The notes beneath the pieces were generated by a model, which saw nothing but the letters and a program-made list of their open reading frames with translations, did not search any database and was not told where the DNA came from. A program made the translations under genes and the position numbers. From VXYL01 sp965199915 (GTDB lineage Bacteria; Pseudomonadota; Gammaproteobacteria; Pseudomonadales; Azotimanducaceae), in the NCBI GenBank assembly GCA_965199915.1, contig OZ241348.1, positions 4,464,001 to 4,528,000 of the forward strand: DNA of 64,000 nt, given 5' to 3'. Positions 53,582-63,201 of the stretch are shown piece by piece (within the stretch, counting starts at the first letter, position 1; the number at the start of each line of letters is the position of its first letter).

Positions 53582-53590
53582 GGGCGGCGC

Positions 53591-54448
53591 TCAGCCTTGG
53601 GCGCGGCGCCTGGCGCGCGTGGCGGGCGCGCTCGTTGGCGCCTTGCGCGTTTTCTTTGGCGCGCTGCGACGCGCCGGCTTGCGGTCGCCGACGGACGCTT
53701 TGAGGGCCTCCATCAGGTCGATGATCTTCGCCTCGTGCTTCTCCTCCGGCGCGACGGCGATTGCCTGACCGTCCACCTTCTGCTGGATCAACGCCCGCAT
53801 CTTTTCTTTCACTTCGTCCTTGTATTTCGCCGGCTCGAACTTGTCGTTCACCCGTTGATCGATAATCTGGATGGCGAGACCGAGTTCCGCCTCGCTGACG
53901 TCGCACAGGTCGAGCGGCACTTCGTCGATGGCGCGCAGCTCGTCGGCGTGCTTGAGCTGCTCCATCACCAAGGCGTCGCCAAACGCGCGGATCAGAACAA
54001 GGTGGTTCTTGCCGCGGGCGGCGTAGCGCGCCAAGGCGGCGCGACCAGTCTTCACGAGCGCCGCACGCAGCAGATGGTAGGAACGGGCTGCGCCTTTGTC
54101 TGGCCCCAGGTAGTAGACGCGCTCGATGTAGATGCGCTCGACGTCCTTGAGGGGGATGAACTCCTCAATGTCGATGGCGTTGGTGGCGTCCACATGCAGA
54201 GCCTTGATCTCCTCCTCCGTGAAGGTGACGTACTGCCCCTTTGCGAATTCGTAGCCCTGCACGCGGTCCGCACGGTCCACCACCTCGCCGTCGGAGGCGC
54301 GGATGTACTGCTGGCGCAGGCGCGAGCCGTCCTTGCTGAGGTAGTTGAAGCGAACAGCGCTGCTGTTGTCCACGGTGGCGAACAGCTTGCACGGTATCGA
54401 CACTAGGCCAAAGGAAATGGCGCCGGAACCCATCGCGCGCGCGGCCAT
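53591..54448 (-). CDS. ku: Non-homologous end joining protein Ku
   Basis: 285 aa. GSGAISFGLVSIPCKLFATV, EVVDRADRVQGYEFAKGQYV and YYLGPDKGAARSYHLLRAAL are the bacterial Ku core; the last ~40 residues are a Lys/Arg-rich tail (SAPKKTRKAPTSAPATRARR) used for DNA threading. Binds DNA ends and recruits LigD. No ligD is in the window. AAGGAGGAG precedes the ATG. Confidence 0.95.
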   Translation of the reverse strand: MAARAMGSGAISFGLVSIPCKLFATVDNSSAVRFNYLSKDGSRLRQQYIRASDGEVVDRADRVQGYEFAKGQYVTFTEEEIKALHVDATNAIDIEEFIPLKDVERIYIERVYYLGPDKGAARSYHLLRAALVKTGRAALARYAARGKNHLVLIRAFGDALVMEQLKHADELRAIDEVPLDLCDVSEAELGLAIQIIDQRVNDKFEPAKYKDEVKEKMRALIQQKVDGQAIAVAPEEKHEAKIIDLMEALKASVGDRKPARRSAPKKTRKAPTSAPATRARRRAQG

Positions 54449-54475
54449 GCGTTTCTCCTCCTTAACAAACGCCCG

Positions 54476-54500
54476 TCAACAAACGCCCGTTGGCGGGCGT
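54476..54500 (-). terminator. Terminator after the sulfatase operon
   Basis: On the minus strand the hairpin ACGCCCG/CGGGCGT with a 4-nt loop (54500-54483) is followed by TTTGTTG. The sequence ACGGGCGTTTGTT is repeated directly after it. Confidence 0.6.
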
Positions 54501-54554
54501 CGCCTCAAAGAGGGCGCGACCATACCACAAAAGGACCGCGTCGAGCCCTTGCGC

Positions 54555-56009
54555 TTACGGCGCCGTCACCCCCAAGCGCTCGAATTGCTCCGGCGGCGCC
54601 GCGTGAGCGCGCAGCGCTTCCTCCAGAAGCCCCACCATCCGCTTCTCGGCGGCCGCATCCTCGATCGGCTTCGTCTGCCCGGGGTCGGTGGTCAAGTCGA
54701 AGAGCTGCGTCTGGAACGCTTCCGCGAATCGGCCCAGCCCGGTGGAGGGAATGCGCATCACCGGGCAGCCCTTGGTGAACGAGAGCGGCTCGTGCCAACG
54801 CATGTTGGCGAGTTCGCGGGTGGAGAACGGGCTGCGCATGTGCGTGGGCATCAGCGTGTAGTGGTTGAGAGGCGCGTTGTCGCCGGCCGGCCCGCGCATG
54901 TACACGTGCCGACCGTCGGTGATGTTCACATGGCCGCCGAACATGCCGTAGATGGCCGTTTCGCGCACCTTGGCGTCTTCGGCCACGGTGGCGGCGAGGG
55001 GTGTGCCGTCCATGTCCGGCGGCGGGGTGAAGCCGAAATGGTCGAGCAGCGTGGGGCCCACGTCGATCGTGGTGGTGAGGCTGCGCCGCCGGGCGCCGGC
55101 GACGCCAGAGCGCGGGTCCCAAACGAAGAACGGGATGTGCGCCGTTTCGTTGTACCACGGCATGCGCGCCTTGCCCCACCAGTCGTGTTCGCCGAGCAGG
55201 AAGCCGTGGTCGGTGACCACCAGCAGCATGGTGTCGCGCCACATGTCGTGGGCGTCCATGAAGTCCAGCACCGTGCCGAGGTAGTGGTCGCACTGCGTGA
55301 GCAACGCCGCGTACTGGTAGCGCAGGTACTCCACGGCGTCCGCGTCCTCGGTCACGCGCTCGTACTTCGGCCAATCGAAGTGCGGGCCGTCCCAGTCGTA
55401 GTTGTAGCGGTTCTTCCACTGCTTCAGGGTGAAGAACGGCTCGTGCGGATCGAAGGTTTCGATTTGCAGATACCAGTTGTCCTGCTCGCGGTTCGTCTCC
55501 AAGAACTCCAGACCGGCGGCGAAGGTGCGCGCCTGGGGCGTGCCTTCCTCCTCGCGCATGTACTTGCGGTTGATCCAGTCTTGGCGGTTGATGCGCCCCA
55601 AGTGCTCGGGAATCTCCGGATCCGCCACCTCGCCCTTCCACGCGTCGCCCTCCTGCCCGCGCACGTTCACCCAGCTGGAGTAGCGGTGGTGGTAGGTGGC
55701 GCCGCCGTCCTCCCAGTAGTGGTAGTGGTCGGACACCAGGTGCGTGTAGACGCCGTTCTCCTTCAGAATGGTGAACGTCGAGTCGTCGAAGGGCTCGAAC
55801 GGCCCCCAGGAGCGGTGCAGGAAGTTGTGCCGGCCGGTGTGCAGTTCGCGGCGCGCCGGCATGCAGGGCATGGAGCCGACGTAGTGGTTCTCGAAGGTGA
55901 CGGCGCGCTCGCCGAGGCGACGGAAGTTGGGCGCGAGCGTCCAATCGCAGCCGTAGTTCGGCAGCATGTGCCGATTCAGCGAGTCGTACATCACCATGAT
56001 GGCTTTCAT
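54555..56009 (-). CDS. Sulfatase (Cys-type)
   Basis: 484 aa. MPCMPARRELHTGR is the C-x-P-x-R sulfatase signature whose Cys becomes formylglycine; VVTDHGFLLGEHDWWGK is the second conserved region. The N-terminal metal site is MVMYDSLNRH rather than the usual DDxR. No signal peptide, so cytoplasmic. Substrate not determined (arylsulfatase, choline-sulfatase-like or other). Its ATG overlaps the stop of the peroxiredoxin gene (ATGA). Last gene of the probable operon that begins with the TonB receptor. Confidence 0.88.
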   Translation of the reverse strand: MKAIMVMYDSLNRHMLPNYGCDWTLAPNFRRLGERAVTFENHYVGSMPCMPARRELHTGRHNFLHRSWGPFEPFDDSTFTILKENGVYTHLVSDHYHYWEDGGATYHHRYSSWVNVRGQEGDAWKGEVADPEIPEHLGRINRQDWINRKYMREEEGTPQARTFAAGLEFLETNREQDNWYLQIETFDPHEPFFTLKQWKNRYNYDWDGPHFDWPKYERVTEDADAVEYLRYQYAALLTQCDHYLGTVLDFMDAHDMWRDTMLLVVTDHGFLLGEHDWWGKARMPWYNETAHIPFFVWDPRSGVAGARRRSLTTTIDVGPTLLDHFGFTPPPDMDGTPLAATVAEDAKVRETAIYGMFGGHVNITDGRHVYMRGPAGDNAPLNHYTLMPTHMRSPFSTRELANMRWHEPLSFTKGCPVMRIPSTGLGRFAEAFQTQLFDLTTDPGQTKPIEDAAAEKRMVGLLEEALRAHAAPPEQFERLGVTAP

Positions 56010-56569
56010 TCGCCGGACTCCTCTGTTGCCGCGGAGGCCGCCGGCGCGTCGGCCGCGTCGGTCAGCCGCCGGGGCACGTTCAGTTCGGCGAGCGTGGCGG
56101 CGATGTCCTCGGCGGCGGTGGCCGGGTTGGACTTGCGGTCGATGGCCAGAATGGTGCGATCCGGGCCGATGTAGAAGGTGTGGCGCATGGCGAAACCGCG
56201 CTCGTGGAACACGCCGTAGGCCTTGGCCGTCTCCGTGGTGGGGTCCGAGAGCATGGGGAAGTCCGCGTTGTGCTTGGCGGCGAAGCCGGCGTTGTCCTCC
56301 AGCGGGTCCGTGCTGACCATGAAGTAGTCCACGTCGAAGGCGCGGATGAGGTCGCCGTGCTTGGCGATGGATTTGCATTGCATCGTGCAACCGGGCGTGT
56401 AGGCGCGCGGGAACCAGGCCAGCACCACCGTGCGCCCGCCGAGTTGGTAGCGTCCGCCGGCGGTGGACGCCAAGTCGAACGCGGGGGCTTTGTCTCCCAC
56501 TTTGAGCTCGGCGGCGTGGACGGGTGCGCCGGCAAGCAGGGCGGCGAATGCGAGAGCGGTGAGTTTCAT
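56006..56569 (-). CDS. Exported AhpC/TSA-family peroxiredoxin (PrxQ/BCP-like)
   Basis: 187 aa. Signal peptide (residues 1-19, ending PVHAAE), then WFPRAYTPGCTMQCKSIAKH with the peroxidatic Cys in TPGCT and a second Cys four residues later. GDKAPAFDL is the usual start of the fold. Expected to reduce peroxides in the periplasm. Translationally coupled to the downstream sulfatase. Confidence 0.85.
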   Translation of the reverse strand: MKLTALAFAALLAGAPVHAAELKVGDKAPAFDLASTAGGRYQLGGRTVVLAWFPRAYTPGCTMQCKSIAKHGDLIRAFDVDYFMVSTDPLEDNAGFAAKHNADFPMLSDPTTETAKAYGVFHERGFAMRHTFYIGPDRTILAIDRKSNPATAAEDIAATLAELNVPRRLTDAADAPAASAATEESGE

Positions 56570-56619
56570 TCTGGGCTTCCTCACGGGTTGTCGATACGGG
56601 CGATGGTAACAGCCCGCCG

Positions 56620-58641
56620 TCACGCCGCCGGCGCGGGCTCGGTCGTGGTTGCCCGCGGCGGCGAAACGTCCCCCGCGGGCGCAACGCCAAGCGCGTCCTT
56701 GAGCGGCCCCAGCCAGCGCTCGAACCGGCGCCACTGATACAGGCCGTCGCGGTTGATGGGTTGACGCACTTGCTCGGAGCTCGGCGTGCGGATGGAACGC
56801 GGCGTCTCCCAGTAGCGCAGGCACGCCGCCTCAAAGGGCAGTTCCAGATGGTCGAGGAGCCGCCGCACCTGCCCCTCCAAATCCTCCACCACGTCTTCGT
56901 GATGCACGCGCAGGATGCGCCCCGGCGGCAGCGCCGCCTCCCAGTGCGCCATCAGCGCCACATAGTCGCGGTAGTAGGCGCCGAGATCCGCCAAGGAGTA
57001 GCTGAACTCCTGGCCGCTGGCGAACAGCTGCTTGAAGTTGCTGAAGCAGCAGGCGAGCGCATCGCGCCGGGCGTCGATGATCTTCGCATTGGGCAGGATC
57101 AGGTGAATGAGGCCGAGGTGGCGAAAGTTGTTGGGCATCTTGTCCACGAAGCGCGGCGCGCCCCGGCGGTGCAGCCGCGTTTCTTGCAGATAGCGCTCGC
57201 CCAAGGCCCGGCGCGCCGCGGCGTCCAGATCCCGCAGGGCGGCGGGATAGCGCGGCGGTTCGTCTTGCCGGCGGCGACCGTCGAGCTTGGCCGCGTAGCT
57301 GCCGATGTGGTGTAGTTCGAGGGTGCCGTCCACCGCCGAGTGGGAGGCCAAGATCTGCTCGATCAAGGTCGATCCGGCGCGTGGCAGGCCGACCACGAAG
57401 ATGGGGGCCGGCGCCGGGCTGCCGCCGCCGGCGCGGGCGCGGAAGAACGCCCGATCGCACACTTCCCGTTGCGCGCCGAGTCGTCGCGTCATACGGTGCG
57501 GGTCGTAGCGCAGTTGCCGCCGCTTGACGGCGTTGCCGCGCTCGTAGCGCGCGAACGCCCCCGCGTAGTCCGCGGCGTCCTCCAACGCCTTGCCGAGGGC
57601 GAACAGCAGGTGTACGCGGTCCTCGGTCGCCGTTCCCGGCGCGTCGGCCAGCGTGGCCAAACGTTCCCGCTCGCGCGCCTCGAAACGGTACACCTTCAGA
57701 TTGGCGAGACTCCACCACGCATCGCCGAAGTCCGGGCGCAAGCGCGCGGCGTGGCGGTACGCGGCGATGGCGTCGCGCAAACGGCCGGCGGTCTTCAGCG
57801 CGTGGCCGCGGGTCAAATGCACCTTCTCGTCGCCGGCCACGCGCGAATGGGGATGCGCGGCGAGCACCTCGTCGTACACCTGCAACGCGGCGTCGTAGTC
57901 GCCGGCCGCCATCGCCTGGTTGGCGCAGATGAGGCGACTGGCGGGATTCGCCGGATCGCGGGCCAGCAACCGCCGGGCGTGCGTCAACGACGCACCGAAC
58001 TTCTGCCGCTTGTGCAGCACGTTGATGTAGTCCACGAGCGCCCCGCGATCGTCCGGCGCAAAGGCCACCGCGCTCTCGAGCAGGAACTCGGCGTCGTCTA
58101 GCACCCCTCGACCCAAGCCGATCGCGGCGAGCAGGCGCATGGCCTCCACATGCTTGGGGTGGCGCGCCAAGAAAGCTCGACACAGGCGCTCGGCCTGCCA
58201 CGCCCGGCCGCTGTTGTTGAAACCCCGCGCGGAGAGCAGCGGCGCCGGCAGCGCGGCGAGGTAGCGCAACCAAGCGGCGGCCTCCCGCCGCGCCGCGCCG
58301 CTGCCCAACGCCGCCAAGCCGCGCCAACTCGCCACCAAGGCGTCGTCGCGGCGCACCGCCTCGCGGTAGGCACCGAGGGCGCCCCGGCGGTCGCCGCGCG
58401 CTTTCGCCAAATGCCCGCGCTCCTGCCAGAGGCGGGCGAAATCCGGCGCCGCCGCCTGCAGTTCGTCGAGCGCCTTGGCGGCCGCGTCCAGTTCGCCGAG
58501 GTAGCGCCGGCACACCGCCAGGCGATACAGCGCTTGCGGCTGCCCCGGCTGCGCGTCGAGCAGCCGCCTTGCGGCGTCGGCGGCGGCCGCGTAGCGCCCG
58601 CCGCGCATTTGCTCGTCGATGGCCGCCGCGGGATGCGTCAA
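56620..58641 (-). CDS. TPR-sulfotransferase fusion protein
   Basis: 673 aa. The N-terminal ~370 residues are TPR units (LLDAQPGQPQALYRLAVCRR, LAKARGDRRGALGAYREAVR, VHLTRGHALKTAGRLRDAI). The C-terminal ~300 residues are a sulfotransferase: APIFVVGLPRAGSTLIEQIL is the PAPS-binding loop and AKIIDARRDALACCFSNFK the 3'-phosphate site. Such fusions modify proteins or glycans. The TTG at 58641 overlaps the aldolase stop; ATG at 58608 is the alternative start. A sulfotransferase and a sulfatase in one operon is notable. Confidence 0.82.
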   Translation of the reverse strand: MTHPAAAIDEQMRGGRYAAAADAARRLLDAQPGQPQALYRLAVCRRYLGELDAAAKALDELQAAAPDFARLWQERGHLAKARGDRRGALGAYREAVRRDDALVASWRGLAALGSGAARREAAAWLRYLAALPAPLLSARGFNNSGRAWQAERLCRAFLARHPKHVEAMRLLAAIGLGRGVLDDAEFLLESAVAFAPDDRGALVDYINVLHKRQKFGASLTHARRLLARDPANPASRLICANQAMAAGDYDAALQVYDEVLAAHPHSRVAGDEKVHLTRGHALKTAGRLRDAIAAYRHAARLRPDFGDAWWSLANLKVYRFEARERERLATLADAPGTATEDRVHLLFALGKALEDAADYAGAFARYERGNAVKRRQLRYDPHRMTRRLGAQREVCDRAFFRARAGGGSPAPAPIFVVGLPRAGSTLIEQILASHSAVDGTLELHHIGSYAAKLDGRRRQDEPPRYPAALRDLDAAARRALGERYLQETRLHRRGAPRFVDKMPNNFRHLGLIHLILPNAKIIDARRDALACCFSNFKQLFASGQEFSYSLADLGAYYRDYVALMAHWEAALPPGRILRVHHEDVVEDLEGQVRRLLDHLELPFEAACLRYWETPRSIRTPSSEQVRQPINRDGLYQWRRFERWLGPLKDALGVAPAGDVSPPRATTTEPAPAA

Positions 58642-59294
58642 AGGCCGCGCCCGTATTGGTTGCGCCGGACTTGCGCGAAGAACTCCTCCCATTGCGCCGC
58701 CGTCAAGCGCGCCGGCTCGCCGAACTGTCTGGCCAAGAGGTACTGGCGGCACATGATCTCCAGTCGTTGCGCCAGATTGACGGCGTTTTTGAGCGTGTAC
58801 CCGCGGGCGATCATGCCGTGGTTGCCGAGCAGACACGCGGTCCGGTTCGTCAGCGCTTCGGCGGCGGCGTCGGCCAGCTGCTGCGTGCCGAAGGTGGCGT
58901 AGGGGACGCATGGCACGTCGTCGCCGCCGAAGGTGCCCACCAAGTAGTGGAATCCGGGCAGGGACATCAGGTTGCTGGCCAGCGCCACGCAGTGGTCCGA
59001 GTGGGTGTGAACCACCGCTTCGGCTTCCGCGTGGCGCTTGTAAACGCCGGCGTGCATGCGCCATTCGGAGGACGGTTTGCCTTTGCCCCGCGCATCGCCG
59101 TCAAAGGAAATCTCGACGATGGCGTCAGCGGTGATGGTGTCGCCCTGCGCTCCCGATGGCGAAATCAGCATGTTGTCGCCGAAGCGAACGCTCAGGTTGC
59201 CGGACGACAACTCGTTCAATCCCAGCCGCGAGGCGCGCTGGTATTGCGCCACCAGTTCCTTGCGCAAGTCCGCTTCTTCCCGGGCTTCGGCCAT
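58638..59294 (-). CDS. Class II aldolase/adducin family protein
   Basis: 218 aa. GLNELSSGNLSVRFGDNMLISPSG (here split: GLNELSSGNLSVR, then MLISPSG) is the phosphate-binding N-terminus of FucA-like aldolases; VVHTHSDHCVALA supplies the zinc His pair and LLGNHGMIARG the third. Substrate unknown: L-fuculose-phosphate, ribulose-phosphate and other sugars are possible. Overlaps the next gene. Confidence 0.85.
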   Translation of the reverse strand: MAEAREEADLRKELVAQYQRASRLGLNELSSGNLSVRFGDNMLISPSGAQGDTITADAIVEISFDGDARGKGKPSSEWRMHAGVYKRHAEAEAVVHTHSDHCVALASNLMSLPGFHYLVGTFGGDDVPCVPYATFGTQQLADAAAEALTNRTACLLGNHGMIARGYTLKNAVNLAQRLEIMCRQYLLARQFGEPARLTAAQWEEFFAQVRRNQYGRGL

Positions 59295-59312
59295 GACGGG
59301 TATTGGGCGGTG

Positions 59313-60377
59313 TTAGGCCGGTCCCATCAACTGGCGTATTTCCCGGTGTTCGCGGGCGTTCAGGGCGTCGGCGAACGGGCTGGCGACGAAGCGCTGGTAG
59401 GCGCTCGAGGTGTCGGTTTTCACCTTCACGCGCGCGGCGAGCATGGCCTGCAACATGGCGGCGCGCTTGTGCTCGCTGCGGTTGAAGCCGGCGCGGTGCC
59501 ACGTTCGCGCGTCGTACAGGATGATGCTGCCGGCCGGCGCTTCGATGACGTCCGCTTCCGGCCCGGTGTAGGGCAGGCCGTGGCGGGCGCGGTCGTAGGG
59601 TTCGTCGTCGTCGCGCAACGGGTTCCAGTGCGCGGGCGGATACGCATCGAGCGCGTGCGAGCCGAGCTTGAAGGCGGTGGCGCCGCGGACTTTGGTGAAG
59701 TCCGAAATGCAGACGTTGCGCTGCACGGCCACCGGCGGCGCCGTGCGCTTGTACTCGCGGTCCGTGTTGGCCGCGTTGTAGGGGAAGTCCGCATGCCATC
59801 CCTGCACCCGGCGCTGGCCGTCGTCCGGAAGCAACACGGCGAATCCGGGTGGATGCCCAAGGCGAATGTTCTCCGTGCCCATGTATTGCCGGATCAGCCA
59901 AAGCGAAATCGGCTCGGCCACCGTTCTGCCCACCGCGGGATGCAGGCAGATGCGGGGCACCCGGTTGTTGAACTCCAGATGCTCGTAGGCGTCGGTGCAA
60001 GCGGCTCTTTGCAGCTCGTTCACGGTGTCCGGCGGCAGAATGCCGGTCAGACACACCCAGCCTTCGCGGCGCAGATGATCTAGGTACTCGGAGGGGAGCG
60101 CGCCGGGGCCATGCGCGACGCGCAGTTCGTCCACCGGCGCGTCCGCCACATGCACGTCGCCGTTGACGCTTGCCGTGAACACTTGGCCGGTGGCGACGTG
60201 GCGGAAGCCGCCGCGGACGCGATCCCAGATCACGCTGTCGCCGGCGTCTTCCGTCAACGTCAGCGCTCCTTGGTCGCCGCGCCCGAGCATCCGGCCGTCG
60301 GGCGCGTAGAGCAAGCGGAAGTGGCGCCGCGGCCGCTCCACCTGCACCGGGCGTTCTTGGAAGAGCCCTTCGCCCAT
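59313..60377 (-). CDS. Phytanoyl-CoA dioxygenase (PhyH) family oxygenase
   Basis: 354 aa. QGWHADFPYN has the HxD iron ligands and DARTWHRAGFNRSEH the distal His and Arg for 2-oxoglutarate. An N-terminal ~95-residue extension (RRHFRLLYAPDGRMLG) precedes the oxygenase. Iron(II)/2-oxoglutarate-dependent hydroxylase of unknown substrate. It follows the TonB receptor by 40 bp and precedes the aldolase by 18 bp. Confidence 0.85.
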   Translation of the reverse strand: MGEGLFQERPVQVERPRRHFRLLYAPDGRMLGRGDQGALTLTEDAGDSVIWDRVRGGFRHVATGQVFTASVNGDVHVADAPVDELRVAHGPGALPSEYLDHLRREGWVCLTGILPPDTVNELQRAACTDAYEHLEFNNRVPRICLHPAVGRTVAEPISLWLIRQYMGTENIRLGHPPGFAVLLPDDGQRRVQGWHADFPYNAANTDREYKRTAPPVAVQRNVCISDFTKVRGATAFKLGSHALDAYPPAHWNPLRDDDEPYDRARHGLPYTGPEADVIEAPAGSIILYDARTWHRAGFNRSEHKRAAMLQAMLAARVKVKTDTSSAYQRFVASPFADALNAREHREIRQLMGPA

Positions 60378-60417
60378 GGCGGCAAGTGAAACCGTCAAGC
60401 GTCCGGCTAAGACCGCC

Positions 60418-63201
60418 TCACATCTTGAAGCGCGCGCCGAACTGGTACCTGCGGCCGGCGTTGACGGCGCTGGAGAAGTGTTCTTGCGCGCCGGTGCCGA
60501 GCAGGTTGTAGTAGTAGACGTTCTCATCCGTCAGGTTGATGCCCTCGAAGCTGAGCGCGATCTTGTCGTTCACGTTGAAGCCGAAGGACGCATCGAACTG
60601 CTTGTAGGCGTCGACGAAGTACGGGTGTCCCTGGCCGTCGGCGATCTGGTCGAGAAAGTCGTCGCGGAAGTTGTAGGAAAGGCGTCCGCGCCACCGGTCC
60701 TTCTCGTAGAACACCGTGAAGTTGATGGTGTTTTCGGACAATCCCGGAACGCTGTAGGCGGCGCGCGTTTTCTCGCTGCGGAAATCGGAGCCGGACTTCA
60801 CCAAGGTGTAGTTGGCGATCACGCCAAGACCGTCGAACGGCGCCGGCAGCGTGTCGAACGTGTGTTGAAACGAGAGTTCCGCACCGGTGACTCGCGAACT
60901 GCCGCTGTTGAGCGGCCGGCGCGCCGTCAACACCACCGGCCGGTTGGTGTCCGGATCGGTCACGTCGGGGAAGGTGACGTTGTCGATGTCCAGCTGAATG
61001 AACGAGTCGATGTCCTTGGCGAACAGGCCCACCGAGGCTATCGAAAAGTCCGCGAAGTACCACTCCACCGCCACGTCGAACTGCACCGCCGTGGTGGGGT
61101 CGAGCTCGCCGTTTCCGGCGCGAATCGTGCGCCCGATTCCGCCGCCGGTGAAGCGGGGGTTCAAGTCCTGGTAGGCCGGTCGGCTGAGCACCTTGGCGAG
61201 CGATGCCCGGACAACCACATCTTCCCGGGGATCGAAACGCAAGTTGAGGGAGGGCAGCACGGCCGAGTATTCGTGCGGCACGTTCACGAATTCCGGAGGA
61301 GAGAGCAGCAGCTCCGGCTGCGTCGGATCCGAAATGTCGAATCCGATCGGTTGGGAGATTTGTCCCACCGAGCCCGTGTCGTTCTTCACATAGCGCACGC
61401 CGACATTGCCCGAGTACGGTGTGCCGCCAAAATCGCCACCGAACATGATCATGGCGTACAACGCGACGGAGTCGTCGTGGTGGTTGAGGTCTTCGTTGAA
61501 TTGTCCGCCCAAGTATCCGGCGAGCGATTTCTCGGTTCCCGTGCTCCAGCCGCGACCGGCCAGAATCTCCGCGGGCCGCGTCACGAACGTCTCCATGATC
61601 GCGTCGAGGTTCGGATTGAGAATGTCGGACGGGAACCGATTGCCGAGGCCGCCAAAGAAATTGGACGCCGGGAATGGATCATCGCCGCCGAACTCCGTGA
61701 TCGGCCGGTTGATGAACGCGCGACTGGTGAGATAGCGGGCGCGGTCGCCGCGTTCCTGCTGCGCGATGCGAACACCCGCTTGGGCGGACTCCAGCCACCC
61801 CTCGGAATACTCGTAGGCGGCGTCCACTCGGAATTGCACCACCCGGTCGGCCACCAAGTGGGTCTGTATCGAGTGCTTCACAACGCGGTACCAGTCTTCG
61901 GTGTTCAACGGCGATGTGGACGTGAGCGATGGAATGCCGCCCGGCCCGAACTTCTCGTAGCTCATCTGCGTGCGCGTGTTGCGCATCAGATATTCCCGAT
62001 TCATGCTCGGAGAGTCGGTGTCCGAGATCGAAAGGTCCACGTTGATGTCCAAACGGTCCGTCGCCTGCAACCGCAAGTTGGCGCCGAAGGTGACGGCGCT
62101 CGTGTCCACCTGCTCGGCGGCCGATTGGATGAACGCCCCTGCGAAAGTGGAGATCGACGTGAACACGCCGGTGCCGTTGTCGTTGCTGAGCGTGGCGGCG
62201 GTGACGTTGTTGGCGAGCCCCTGCTGGATGCGGAAGTCCCGCCAGTAGTCGGATTCGTCGTTGGAGATGTCGGTGTACAACACGTCGAACGTCAGATCCA
62301 CGCGATCCGACGGACGCAATTGCAGGGAGGAAGAGACGTTCAGGCGATCCCGGTCGGTGATGTGCAACTCGCCGAGCAGCTGCCGGGGGTAGTAGCCGGT
62401 CATTTGCTGGCCATTCACCGTCAAGGTGACGGGATTCGGCACATACGAGTAGTGGTGCAGCGAGTCCGAACGGATGGTCCTGTTGTCCCATTGCGCCGAG
62501 ACCATGAAGGCGGCCGTGTCGCTCAGCAGGTCGCTGTAAAGGACGAACACGCCCGGCGCGGTGTCTTCCGCCAAATCGTTGCGGGTGGCATCCACCGACA
62601 CGGCGAGGTGGCGCTCGCCAAGGTCGAAGGGCTTGCGCGCCTGCACGTCGATGAAACCGCCGAGGCCACCTTCCACATGGTCGGCGCGCGGCGATTTGTG
62701 TACTTCCACCGCCTGCACCAAGCCGGATTGGAACGAGTCGAAGCCGATCACGCGCGTGCCGCGGTTGGTTTGGCCTCGGCCGGCGTGTTGCCCGGGATCG
62801 ACGTTGGAAGCGGCGACGCGGCCGCCGATGGTGGTTTGCACGAATTGCGGCCCGAGCCCGCGCACGCTCACGAAGGCGCCTTCGCCCTCCTTGCGGTCGA
62901 TGGCGACGCCGCTGATGCGCTGCAGCGATTCCGCGAGGTTCTGATCCGGAAACGCGCCGATGTCCTCGGCGGTGATGGCGTCCACGAAGTGGTCGGCGTG
63001 GCGCTTGCGGGCAAGCGACTGTTGCAGGCTGCCGCGAATGCCGGTGACGACGACCTCTTCAACGATCTCGTCAGCGCCCGCCCCGGCCTCCTCGGCGCCC
63101 GCCGGCATGCCGGCGATTACCGCGCCGGCGGCAAAAGCGACGGCAAGCAGCCCCGTGGCAGAGCGTTGGCCCCGCCGCGCGTTCCGTTCGTTGCTGTGCA
63201 T
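60418..63201 (-). CDS. TonB-dependent outer membrane receptor
   Basis: 927 aa. Signal peptide, then EEVVVTGIRGSLQQSLARKR (TonB box plus start of the plug), IGAFPDQNLAESLQRISGVA (plug motif) and a long C-terminal 22-strand barrel. The plug type is that of proteobacterial carbohydrate-uptake receptors (Caulobacter/Xanthomonas style). The ligand is not known; the operon context of aldolase, sulfatase, sulfotransferase and dioxygenase suggests a sulfated or lipid-like substrate. The ATG at 63201 has a GGGGGAGA SD. Confidence 0.9.
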   Translation of the reverse strand: MHSNERNARRGQRSATGLLAVAFAAGAVIAGMPAGAEEAGAGADEIVEEVVVTGIRGSLQQSLARKRHADHFVDAITAEDIGAFPDQNLAESLQRISGVAIDRKEGEGAFVSVRGLGPQFVQTTIGGRVAASNVDPGQHAGRGQTNRGTRVIGFDSFQSGLVQAVEVHKSPRADHVEGGLGGFIDVQARKPFDLGERHLAVSVDATRNDLAEDTAPGVFVLYSDLLSDTAAFMVSAQWDNRTIRSDSLHHYSYVPNPVTLTVNGQQMTGYYPRQLLGELHITDRDRLNVSSSLQLRPSDRVDLTFDVLYTDISNDESDYWRDFRIQQGLANNVTAATLSNDNGTGVFTSISTFAGAFIQSAAEQVDTSAVTFGANLRLQATDRLDINVDLSISDTDSPSMNREYLMRNTRTQMSYEKFGPGGIPSLTSTSPLNTEDWYRVVKHSIQTHLVADRVVQFRVDAAYEYSEGWLESAQAGVRIAQQERGDRARYLTSRAFINRPITEFGGDDPFPASNFFGGLGNRFPSDILNPNLDAIMETFVTRPAEILAGRGWSTGTEKSLAGYLGGQFNEDLNHHDDSVALYAMIMFGGDFGGTPYSGNVGVRYVKNDTGSVGQISQPIGFDISDPTQPELLLSPPEFVNVPHEYSAVLPSLNLRFDPREDVVVRASLAKVLSRPAYQDLNPRFTGGGIGRTIRAGNGELDPTTAVQFDVAVEWYFADFSIASVGLFAKDIDSFIQLDIDNVTFPDVTDPDTNRPVVLTARRPLNSGSSRVTGAELSFQHTFDTLPAPFDGLGVIANYTLVKSGSDFRSEKTRAAYSVPGLSENTINFTVFYEKDRWRGRLSYNFRDDFLDQIADGQGHPYFVDAYKQFDASFGFNVNDKIALSFEGINLTDENVYYYNLLGTGAQEHFSSAVNAGRRYQFGARFKM

